Source: Leishmania infantum JPCM5
Taxonomy: Eukaryota > Euglenozoa > Kinetoplastea > Trypanosomatida > Trypanosomatidae
DNA length: 64,000 bases
Assembly (NCBI RefSeq): GCF_000002875.2
Contig: NC_009420.2
Coordinates: 1,960,951-2,024,950 of the forward strand
Direction: 5' to 3'
Shown: positions 20,302 through 28,988 of the stretch, one piece after another
Numbering within the stretch: position 1 is the first letter of the stretch
Layout of the letters: each line of letters opens with the position of its first letter
Program-made: the position numbers and the translations under genes
The notes under the pieces: generated by a model
Database searches by the model: none
The model's input: the letters and a program-made list of their open reading frames with translations, nothing else
What the model was told of the DNA's origin: nothing

Positions 20302-21096
20302 GGCTCCGTTAAACGCAAAGGAGGAAGAAGATTAGAGAGAAGCGCGGGAGAAAAAAAAAACACACACACAGGCAATGCAAAGCAGTCGAAACCCACTACG
20401 GTTGTCGGGTGAGCGACGCGATATCACTGCAAGCGTTTGCACGCGTATATATAAATATATGTATGCAGGTGTTTGTTGTATGCGAGAAGAAGGCGATGGC
20501 AACGTGCACCGTGTACGGGCAACGGAGGGAGGGAAGGGGATGCGGTAGAGTCGCGGCGCGGATATCCTGTCCGTGGCGGATCGGCGGTTGAAGAAATCGC
20601 CCCACTCGGCATTAAGGAGACGAAGGAGAGAAAGAGGCACATAGAGGACGAAAAGATGAGACGTATGCAATATGGCATTCTGCACAGTTCCTCAAGGGCC
20701 AATGCGCACCAATAGAAACAGCTGCAGCCGTTTGCCTTGTTGCGCGTGTGGTGGTTCGTGAATGAAGTGAGCTGCCGACGCGCACACACATGCACATGGA
20801 GGGACACAGTGCTTCCAACAAGGGGACCCAAAAGGGTCAAGGAAGCAGCGAGAGACCCGCACCTGCAACAGCAAGAACAACAAAAAAGCGAACATGCCCG
20901 TGCCCTCTCCCACTTCCGCCCTCCCGAAAAAGAGGAGATACACATCTGGCACGTCATACCTCCTGTCAAAACCGTACTTCGCATCAGCCTTACGTGCCTG
21001 CGTTGTAGTTTAAGCGGTCGTGCACGTTGGAGAAACTGAAAAGTAGCACACAGAAGACAACAGTAAGAGCGCACAAAAAAAAAAGGGGGTGCTACC
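20302..21096. other. Intergenic spacer
   Basis: About 0.8 kb between the kinesin-like gene and CWC22. Purines at 20314-20375, including a poly-A run, read as the polypyrimidine tract of the kinesin-like gene. An AT-rich TATATA stretch lies at about 20448-20462. No gene was recognised. Confidence 0.5.
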
Positions 21097-22794
21097 TTAG
21101 TAGTCCACGCGCGCACGCTTCTGAGCCGCCCGCTCCTCTTCAAGCGCAGCTCGTAGAGGCGCCGTCATTTCGGGCAGCCCCATCGCCACGTACAAGTTCA
21201 CCGCACTCTTCAGCGCCTCGACTCCTTGATTGAGCGGGAACAATCGTTGGGTGTGCCAGCGCAACTCCTCGTCCTTCTGAAACCGCTCCATGATACCCGA
21301 CATGCCAATCTCCTCCGCCACTCCTTTGAAGAGATACTGGATTATGAGACGCTGCGATTCACTGTTCTCGACTATATCGAGACAGCTCAGGCAGCGGCTC
21401 CAGTACACCGAGTTGGTGCGGAGCAGATGGCTGTACACCTTGCATGTGTACTCGATCTGCTTCAACGTTAGCTCGCTCGCGCTCTCGTAGCGCGCGTGGA
21501 ACGCCTCCACAAAGAAGGCCTGAAAACGGGCGTTGCTCTTGCACAGTCGCTCCGCTGCCATACTGTACATTTTGCGGTAGGCTCGCTCTTCGCAGCAGCC
21601 CTCAATCACCATGAAGCAGATGGTCCGCTCCGTCTGCGGCTGCATCTGTCTCAGAATCTTGTGTACCGCCTCATCGGCGCGGATGCTGCTACGCATCGCC
21701 AGGTACACCTCACGCCGGAGCTTGCGCTCCTCGGCGTCTATGAGGGTCTTGGATGCATCCAGCTCCGCACTCGTGGGCAACGAAGCGGCCTCGGATGCAG
21801 CCGCACCTGCCCCAGCAGATGGGCCATCGGCGGCCTCCTCGCCGTCCTCACCGCCTCCCTTCTCATCCTCATCCCCCTCGGCGTCTGCGACCTGCTGCAG
21901 CAGCTCCACCTCCCAGTCTTCGCCGAGAATAGCCTTGCGCACCGCTTCGTACTGCTCCTCGTGAGTGTCGTACTCGGCATCGAACGCGTACCGGTCCAGC
22001 GTATCCTCCGTCGGGTACTTCTCGTCCAGGTCCATCTCATGCTTCTGCTGCATCTCCAGGTCAAAGAGAACGAGGTAGTCCGGAATCGCCTCCTCCCTTT
22101 CCTTGCGCCGCTCCCACTCCTGCACCTCCTTCAGGCACGACTCGAGCACCGCCTGGGAGCGGGTGGACAGCCGCAGCTCCTCGTCATCCATGGCCAACAA
22201 ATCTCGAAAGGGTGTTAGGATTTGCTCGTGGAAGGACCGTCGCTCGTTAAGCGACATCACCTTAAACGTCTCCCTGAACAGCTTCGCCGCTTGATCAATG
22301 TCCTCGTCGCTCCGCTTCTCCGACGTTAGGTGCTTCAGTAAAAGCTGATAGATGATGTCCACCTCGACAACGTTTAGCAGGAAGAGCCACCCCAGGTAGC
22401 GACTTGCGTTCTCGACGCAGCGCCAGTCTTTGCGCAGGTAGGCACGATTCCACTGCACCACAAGGCGCCTGCAGAGCAGCTCAACCACCGTCGGAAGATC
22501 TTTGTTGATGCGGCTGGTCAAAGCGGCCAGCACCGGCGTAAGATCCGGATCCACCTGCTGCGTGCGCATCATACTACGGGCAAACAAGCCACGGCCGCGG
22601 ATGAGGTTTTCACGGAGGAGTTCCACGGCTGACTGTTGCAGGTTGTCTTTGTTCACCCTGTTCACCACGCCGGTGATGCTGCGGCTTAGCGCGCGCCATG
22701 CCTCTTGCTGAAACGCCACCGAGCCGGTAGAGGTCAGGTCGTCGGAGGACGAGGCCACTGCTTCACGTCGGTGAGGAGGAACGTAGCGAGACAT
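21097..22794 (-). CDS. CWC22: Pre-mRNA-splicing factor CWC22 (MIF4G and MA3 domains)
   Basis: The 565-residue product has the two-domain order of CWC22, the spliceosome component that in other eukaryotes binds eIF4A3 and couples splicing to exon-junction-complex loading. Residues about 30-240 form a MIF4G helical domain (ENLIRGRGLFARSMM, SRINKDLPTVVELLCRRL, 'ASRYLGWLFLLNVVEVDIIY'). The linker segment DLDEKYPTEDTLDRYAFD...EEQYEAVRKAILGED matches the conserved CWC22 stretch that precedes MA3. Residues about 345-460 are the MA3 domain (LRREVYLAMRSSIRADEAVHKIL), followed by a C-terminal helical part. An acidic Gly/Ala linker separates the halves. It lacks the long RS/RE-rich tails of animal CWC22. 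Few trypanosomatid genes have cis introns, so its main work is presumably in trans-splicing. The start is the ATG at 22794 (MSRYVPPHRR). Confidence 0.92.
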   Translation of the reverse strand: MSRYVPPHRREAVASSSDDLTSTGSVAFQQEAWRALSRSITGVVNRVNKDNLQQSAVELLRENLIRGRGLFARSMMRTQQVDPDLTPVLAALTSRINKDLPTVVELLCRRLVVQWNRAYLRKDWRCVENASRYLGWLFLLNVVEVDIIYQLLLKHLTSEKRSDEDIDQAAKLFRETFKVMSLNERRSFHEQILTPFRDLLAMDDEELRLSTRSQAVLESCLKEVQEWERRKEREEAIPDYLVLFDLEMQQKHEMDLDEKYPTEDTLDRYAFDAEYDTHEEQYEAVRKAILGEDWEVELLQQVADAEGDEDEKGGGEDGEEAADGPSAGAGAAASEAASLPTSAELDASKTLIDAEERKLRREVYLAMRSSIRADEAVHKILRQMQPQTERTICFMVIEGCCEERAYRKMYSMAAERLCKSNARFQAFFVEAFHARYESASELTLKQIEYTCKVYSHLLRTNSVYWSRCLSCLDIVENSESQRLIIQYLFKGVAEEIGMSGIMERFQKDEELRWHTQRLFPLNQGVEALKSAVNLYVAMGLPEMTAPLRAALEEERAAQKRARVDY

Positions 22795-23998
22795 GGGAAA
22801 GCGACGCGAAAGCCGTCTGAGGCGGCTGTGTGCGTGAAGAAGCTGATCTGCTCGAAGCAGCAGAACCAAGGATGGGCTATGCGAAACCGAAAAAAAAATG
22901 CAAAATGCGCACCGAGTGCCTCACGAGTTGCCGCAAATCCTCCGTCGTGCGCGCTGCCCCTTTTGAGCTCTATGGGCACTTGGGTGTTGATGTCTCCGTC
23001 AGTGCGCTTGCTCGAATGTGGCCGGGGGGTGGCTTGCATCACCAGAATAAGAGTGAGTGAGTGTGCCGGTAAGCCAGCTCCGGCGAGAGACGAGAGGTAG
23101 AGGAGAGGGAGAGAAAGAGATCAGAGCATTGACGATTAAGGTGCGGAGAGGCGCACAGCGAGTGAGGGACGGAGCAGGAAAACACTCTGGAAGCACACAT
23201 TAGTGTGCGCCAAAATGGAAAAATGGGATGGTGTAACGAATCCGCAACGGTGTTCCGTACTCTTCAGACGAGGACCGAGGTGACGCGCGCACGCTGCAGA
23301 AGTACGACTTCGAAAAACAGCAGAAAATAAGGGGCAGGGAACGAAAACGGTGTCCCTCGTTTCGAGAGAGACACAGCTGGCAGTCAAGGCGCAGGGAGAT
23401 ACTTCCGTCCACGCCAGGTCTCACACCGCAGGAAACGGTTTCGCTTTCCCCATGTGCATGCAGGCATGCATGCTCACTCCCGAGCCCCCATCATGTTTCT
23501 GCGCGTGTGTATCTCTTTTTTCGTCCGTGTGCGGATGGATATACGTCTTGCCTGTCATAGAAAAAAAATTCGAAAAGATAGAGGGTATCGAGAGGCATAG
23601 GAGACAACAGGACTAAGAAGGTGCCACGATGTGGTGGGACCGAGAAGAACTGCAAGTCGATCGGCCACAATGAGCGGAGACAGAGGCACGCTAATCACAG
23701 AGAAAGGGGCACCAACACGCGCCCAGATGGTGGCCTCCGCTGCCATCGCTATCACTGCCTCCAGCAGCCGTCTGCATAGGAGGATGACAATCACGCGCAA
23801 ACTCAGCTTGGCAACTATTCCACATACAGAGGCACCACGGAGTGAGAACAACGATAACAGCGCACCCGAACTGTTGGAGGCCCGTCTGTATCTCAACACA
23901 GCATCAGCAGAGCGGAGAGAGAGAGCGCGAGAGACGTCAATCGTCCACTCCGCGCATGTGCAGAAGTCCAAGGCAAACGAAAGCCCCCCTCTCTCTTC
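22795..23998. other. Intergenic spacer
   Basis: About 1.2 kb between CWC22 and VPS28. Open frames on both strands between 23555 and 24074 have near-normal composition but no recognised domain, and the plus-strand one runs against the direction of the cluster. I treat this as UTR sequence. Confidence 0.45.
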
Positions 23999-24628
23999 CT
24001 ACCTTCGCGTGGACAGCGTCGGATCACTCTCCAAGAACGCCTTAAAGCAGGCATACCCGCGATCTAGGTCGTAGGCGAAGTCACGCGCCGCGGACTCGTC
24101 CAACATGTCCGCGGCGCTCATGCTGTCCAGACGTCGCTGCCAATTCTGCAGGCGCACGCAGAACTCCTCCTTGCTCAGGCCCAGCTTTCGCAAGACTTGC
24201 AGAAGGTCGCCGAGAGGTGGGTTAAGAACATCGACGGAGGTCTGCTGGAGGCGCAGAGAGTCAAGCAAGGTGATGAAGTGGTCGCTACACTCCACCGACT
24301 GACGCGCGAGAAAGCGAGCGTTGTTTTCATTCGGGCTGCTCATCGGACCGTCCCGGATCGTCGCCCGTGCCGCCAGAAAGCGCGCGCAGTACTTGTCAAA
24401 GAAGTCATCGATCGTCGTGAAGTACGGGTTGCGTGCGCCCTGCAGGTGCGCTACGGTATTCTTGTACTTCTCCAGAAGCCTACGAACTGTGGTGTCGTAC
24501 TGGTCTTGATTGATCAGGTCTCGGCGGTTGGCCTTCTCGATCTGCTCGATGGCAACGATGACGGCAAAAAGATCGGCGAGGTAGTCGATATGCTGCCGAT
24601 CCTCAGGCGGAATTTCAATCGACGCCAT
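23999..24628 (-). CDS. VPS28: ESCRT-I subunit VPS28
   Basis: The 209-residue product matches the size and two-part helical structure of VPS28, the ESCRT-I subunit that binds VPS23/VPS37 through its N-terminal core and links to ESCRT-II through a C-terminal four-helix bundle. Recognisable features are the 'YLADLFAVIVAIEQIEKA' helix, the YDTTVRRLLEKYKN stretch (equivalent to the core-domain YTxxCxxLLxQYK region), FFDKYCARF..AARATIRDGP, and C-terminal VLRKLGLSKEEFCVRLQNW. It acts on endosomal membranes in sorting ubiquitinated cargo into multivesicular bodies. The start at 24628 is the only ATG near the beginning of the frame. A VHS-GAT adaptor gene lies 8 kb downstream, but co-transcription here does not imply a shared regulon. 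Confidence 0.93.
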   Translation of the reverse strand: MASIEIPPEDRQHIDYLADLFAVIVAIEQIEKANRRDLINQDQYDTTVRRLLEKYKNTVAHLQGARNPYFTTIDDFFDKYCARFLAARATIRDGPMSSPNENNARFLARQSVECSDHFITLLDSLRLQQTSVDVLNPPLGDLLQVLRKLGLSKEEFCVRLQNWQRRLDSMSAADMLDESAARDFAYDLDRGYACFKAFLESDPTLSTRR

Positions 24629-26270
24629 CTCGTATCTTCTTACCGGCTATATGGAACAGGCAGGTAAGTGGATGTCAGAAACAAATATGCATATATGTGT
24701 ATGCGTGCACGCGTAAGAAAACACGCAGCGGCTTGTGCTGTTGCAGCGGCTGGCGCTTGTGAGCGCTTCGAGTGGCGCAGGTGAGGTAGGCAAACAAAAA
24801 AAAAAACGTGCACACAAACACTCGGCGATGAAACGAGGGGGCAAGCTGACAAAAGAACGTTTCCCGAAACGGCGCAATGCTCACTCCTAAGCGCACCAGC
24901 ACACGCGTTCGCACATGCCACGTAATTCGAACAAGAACAAAAAAAAACAGAAAGAGGGAAGAGGGAAGAGAAAAAGACGAGATGCGAAGTCAGACTGGAG
25001 GTGCAGTACGACGGATAGATTTGCACGAGCCACCGCATACGTGCTATATCATGGCAACACCGATAGAACACCGCAAGCACAAGACACACCGTCCCCCCCC
25101 CCAAGCACACACACACACCAGTGCATCTGGTCGATTGCCCTTATCACCGAGATATTCTATGCTGCCAGAAAACCTAGAAAAAAGAAGGGTGCGTCCCATC
25201 TCTGCTTGTGTGGCTTTCCACGATCCACTGATCACCAGTCGTCCTTTTGGCATCCTGTTGCCGCTGCATCCAGAGGAATACCTCAACAGAGCCTCTTTTG
25301 TGATTCGCTGAGAAAACGGCAGTCAAGCCCACGCACTGTCTTCTTTCCCGTGTCGCCTTCGCTTCGGTGAGAGATGTAGAGCGACAGCAGCACCCATTGT
25401 CAACGAGAGAGCCATCGATATGCATATCGCGGCTTGCGCACCGCATGAAAGCAAAGCAAGCAGCACACTTTTCAGCATGAGCAATAATTTTTTTTTTTGG
25501 CTGCTAGCCTGTCCATCCGACCACGAGCACGTCCGCAACAGTGTATACACGCCTCCGCAACCACAGCGCCCCAACCCTCTGGCCGCACGGCGGCGACATC
25601 TCCTGGTCGCCGAGAACGAGCCGCCCTGCGGGGTAGCAGAGGTGGTGGTGGTGGTGAGCCAGGCGCGTGCCGAATGAGCTCGAGGAACAAGTCGGCCAGC
25701 CTCCGGTGAGAGCCCTTCAGAGCCTCTGCAACCCGGCCGTATGCCATGCTTCCGGCACCCGTGCCCTCATATCAGCCCACCGCGTCGGAATCCCAGAGGC
25801 TCCGTACGCCTCGAACAAATGCGTTGTGGAGTTGATCGGTGTGCCTCTTGTTCTCCAATACGCACTGAATCCTCGACATGATTCCTGGCAAGCTGGCACA
25901 GCCGTGCTCATGACAGCAAGCCTCCTCCGCACAGCGTCCGCCAAGCCCCGCCAGCGTACACCAAGAGACCGCCAGGCACACCTGAGGGCAGGCGGCAGGC
26001 TTTTTTGGCTTCCCCAGAAAGCGTAGGCAGTGGGTCCGGATACCGCGCGCTTATGTGGCCTGGTTCATCAGGGAAAGAGAATGAAATCGAAGAGCAAGAA
26101 AAAAAAAGGAAGGCAGTCCACCCCAAACCTGCACGTGTGCGGTGTTCGGGTCGCTGCCGATGACTCATAACAACCGTCCTGCCGAGCGGTCTCGGTGTGT
26201 GTCTGTTTACGTTCTTTCCTGATCCGTCACGCCTTTCATGGTAGAGTGTGCGTGCGTGCTGCGGGGCTGT
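24629..26270. other. Intergenic spacer with a GC-rich island
   Basis: About 1.64 kb between VPS28 and the aldehyde dehydrogenase gene. The part from 25500 to about 26040 differs from ordinary spacer: it is GC-rich, lacks simple repeats, contains interrupted frames with balanced residue composition on the minus strand, and ends at its minus-strand 3' edge in an 11-base A run (plus-strand T run at 25488-25498). It may be a decayed retroposon or gene remnant. The rest is ordinary UTR-like sequence. Confidence 0.45.
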
Positions 26271-27869
26271 TCATTTCGGCGTGCTCTTTATCTCCCATGG
26301 ATGGAACATATACCTGCAGTGCGTGATGATGTACCACAGGCTCGACAGCATCTTGCAGATGCTCGTGGGGGCAACAAAGGACAGCACGTTGCGGAGCATC
26401 GCGTCTGTTTCGCGAGTGAACGGGTACCACCAGAGATTGCGGGGCAGCAAGCCGGAGGGCATCAGATCCGAGTTGATGCACTTTGCATTCACCATCTCCT
26501 TCAACCCCAGGTAGCCGTGCGTACGGCCGATTCCGCTCTCCTTCCACCCACCCCACGGCGCTTCCGACATTCCGTGAGAGTAGAGGTGATCGTTGATGGT
26601 GACTACGCCGCTCTCCAGCCGCATCGCCACCTCCTTGGCATGTTTCATATTGCGAGAGTGCACACTGCTCGTGAGGGCCATGGTGCAGTCGTTCGCCATC
26701 TGGATGCCCTCCTCCTCCGTCTTGAAGGGTACCACGGGGAGGATCGGGCCGAAGGTCTCTTCCTTCATGATTCTCATCGATGGCGTGCAGCCGCTGAGGA
26801 CCGTGGCTGGGTAGAAGAGACCGTCCTTGGGGCAGTTCGCGCTAGGGCGGCTCTGCGCCTCAATCGTGGCACCCTGCGCCAGCGCCTCTTTCACCTGCGC
26901 AGCAATCGTTTCGTACTGACCCTTGGTTGTGAGGCAACCTATGTCCACATCAAAGGCGCCGGTGTCCGGGCCATGGCGCAGCGCCTCTGTCTTTGCCTTC
27001 AGCTGGGCAAGGAACTCGGGGTAGATGGACTCATCCACGTAGATGCGCTCCACGCCGCCGCAGCTCTGGCCGGCGTTCTGATAGCCACCCCAGCAAGCAC
27101 AGTTTACGGCACGCTCAATCGAGGCGTCCTTGAGTACCAACATCGGGTCGTTGCCGCCGAGCTCCAGGGACACCGGGGTCAGCGTCTTGGCCGCCTCGGC
27201 CATGAGCTTCTTGCCAACGCCGACGCTGCCAGTAAAGAAGAGCTTGTTGATACCAGCCTCCAGCAGCGCCCGGCCGGCCTCGGCGCCGCTGACGATGAGA
27301 TGCTGAAACAGTCCCACCGGCAACTCCGCCGCCTGCACCACTTCTTCAATGAAGCAGCCGACAGGAGTGGAGTTCGTAGCCACCTTCAGCAGTACCGCAT
27401 TGCCGGCCATCAGCCCCATCAGTACCTCACCGAACGGGATGGAGAAGGGGTAGTTCCACGGAGAGATGATGCCGACAACGCCCACCGGCTCGTAGTGGAT
27501 TGTGTTCGACTTGTTAGAGAATAAAATGGAGCCGACCGGCAGCTTTTGCGGTGCCAGCACCCTCTTGGTGTTCTTGGCATACCAGTCGCACGCCAGAACT
27601 CCTGAGAGCACCTCCGTCGCGAGCGCATCCTGGCGAGTCTTACCGCTGCAAGACACGATCACGTCGGTCGCGCGCTCGGCGTTGGCGGCGAGGAAGGCTT
27701 TCATCCTTTTCAGGTGCACTGCTCGCTGGTCGTACGTGAGCTGAGCCCACGCTTTCTGCGCCACCCGTGCGTTCTCGACAGCCTTTGCAATATCGGATGC
27801 CTGTTGCTGCATGTACTTGCCCACTACCGCACCCGTGGCCGGGTTCTTGACCTCGAAGTACTGCGTCAT
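26271..27869 (-). CDS. NAD(P)-dependent aldehyde dehydrogenase
   Basis: The 532-residue product is a full-length aldehyde dehydrogenase, oxidising an aldehyde to its acid with NAD or NADP. It has the cofactor-binding segment VVGIISPWNYPFSIP, the GSVGVGKKLM turn, the general-base region SLELGGNDP, and the catalytic cysteine at residue 270 in NAGQSCGGVERIYV. The second conserved block is EETFGPILPVVPF, followed by 'GWKESGIGRTHGYLGLKEM'. The C-terminal 60 residues (LPRNLWWYPF onward) extend past the core and are rich in aromatic and hydrophobic residues, so they may associate with membrane. This tail and the general sequence style recall bacterial broad-substrate ALDHs, and bacterial origin is possible but unproven. 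There is no obvious mitochondrial presequence or C-terminal SKL. The physiological substrate cannot be read from the sequence. Confidence 0.95.
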   Translation of the reverse strand: MTQYFEVKNPATGAVVGKYMQQQASDIAKAVENARVAQKAWAQLTYDQRAVHLKRMKAFLAANAERATDVIVSCSGKTRQDALATEVLSGVLACDWYAKNTKRVLAPQKLPVGSILFSNKSNTIHYEPVGVVGIISPWNYPFSIPFGEVLMGLMAGNAVLLKVATNSTPVGCFIEEVVQAAELPVGLFQHLIVSGAEAGRALLEAGINKLFFTGSVGVGKKLMAEAAKTLTPVSLELGGNDPMLVLKDASIERAVNCACWGGYQNAGQSCGGVERIYVDESIYPEFLAQLKAKTEALRHGPDTGAFDVDIGCLTTKGQYETIAAQVKEALAQGATIEAQSRPSANCPKDGLFYPATVLSGCTPSMRIMKEETFGPILPVVPFKTEEEGIQMANDCTMALTSSVHSRNMKHAKEVAMRLESGVVTINDHLYSHGMSEAPWGGWKESGIGRTHGYLGLKEMVNAKCINSDLMPSGLLPRNLWWYPFTRETDAMLRNVLSFVAPTSICKMLSSLWYIITHCRYMFHPWEIKSTPK

Positions 27870-28988
27870 CCTTTTCCTTTGTCTTTTTCTTGTGCTGTGG
27901 GCTAGTATTCGCAGTCGATGAGCCCGTCACTACAGCGACACACGAGCGGCGTTGACGCCAAGACGTTGGTCGCTTGTTTGTCTTGCTTGTGTGTTTTCGA
28001 GTTTGTTGCCGATTCCGCCCCCTCGTCAACGTGCTTCAAGCGTTTCTTTGTGGTGTGCCCGAGTGTGTGTGTGTGTGTGTGTGTGTTTATGCCTGTCTTT
28101 CTGTCAGTGGGGGTGCAGCCAGGGGGGGGGGCGAGGAGAGGGCCCAAAAACAGAAAAAAGTAAACGAAAAAGTATACGAAGAACTACAGCGTGGGTGGAA
28201 AGCGCTGAAGCAGCGGAGAGAGCAAAAACCGCGGAGAGGCAGAGAAGACCCTGCCAATGTTCGAGCACGAGTGAAGTGGGTCGAGTAAGCGCAGCCCGCG
28301 TGAATTGAGAGACTGACGACAGATCAGCCATGTTTCTCGGCGCGGCAGTCCGCCAGCATGAGAGCCCGGGCGTGTGTGTGCGTGTGGATGTTTATGAGAG
28401 AGAGGGGAGAGGAAGCGTGCAGCACGCTCGAAGCGAGGCAGCAAAAGGGAGGGAAAGAGAGAGAGGCTCTTGCGGGGGCCGCATGCAGCAGGAGCATCAA
28501 CACGTCGAGTGAGGCAGAGCAACAGATGGAGACACAGTGTGGTCACTACCTTTTCGGCGCGGTGGCAATGTCGGTGTCACGCTGCCGCGCAGACGCCCGC
28601 TGGTGAGTCGGCATACGGGCGCTTGGGTATCGTACAGGGAATTCACACAGGTGCTGTTCTAGCTGCCATGTGTTCATTAGCGTCCGTGTCGGCGCCTCCC
28701 TGGACGCGAAGCCGTGTATTGATGCTTGGTTTTCCTTCCAGTTTTCTTTTTGGCGTCTTAGAGACACCTCTCCCCACGCATCGTCGCCTTCGTGTCCATG
28801 GCGCAGCAGCGAGCGTGAAGCAGAGCAACAAGGGGCGGCACTGAGACAAAAAGACGATCCAGCGACGCTGCAACTCAGAGAACAGAGAGACGCTTAAAAC
28901 GGATGCCGCTTTCTGCCCGGGCGGGTTGTACGAGCTGCGCAGAAGCGCCGGAGCAATGTGTAGACCCTGGTGTTGTTTCGCCCATCCT
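27870..28988. other. Intergenic spacer with a (GT)12 run
   Basis: About 1.1 kb between the ALDH gene and the SNF2 gene. It contains the 5' UTR of the ALDH gene (pyrimidine-rich on the minus strand at about 28140-28160 and 28410-28470) and the 3' UTR of the SNF2 gene. No coding sequence was recognised. Confidence 0.5.
28063..28086. repeat. (GT)12 microsatellite
   Basis: A perfect GT run of 24 bases upstream of the ALDH gene, a likely length-variable locus. Confidence 0.92.

Noticed and set aside
23631..24074. 147-codon plus-strand frame and a facing 138-codon minus-strand frame
   Set aside because: Composition is close to normal, but the plus frame opposes the cluster and overlaps the VPS28 end, and the minus frame has no recognised similarity. 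Kept only as a remark on the spacer.
26238..27524. 428-codon plus-strand frame
   Set aside because: It is antisense to the well-supported aldehyde dehydrogenase, runs against the cluster direction and has a His/Arg-biased composition without domains.
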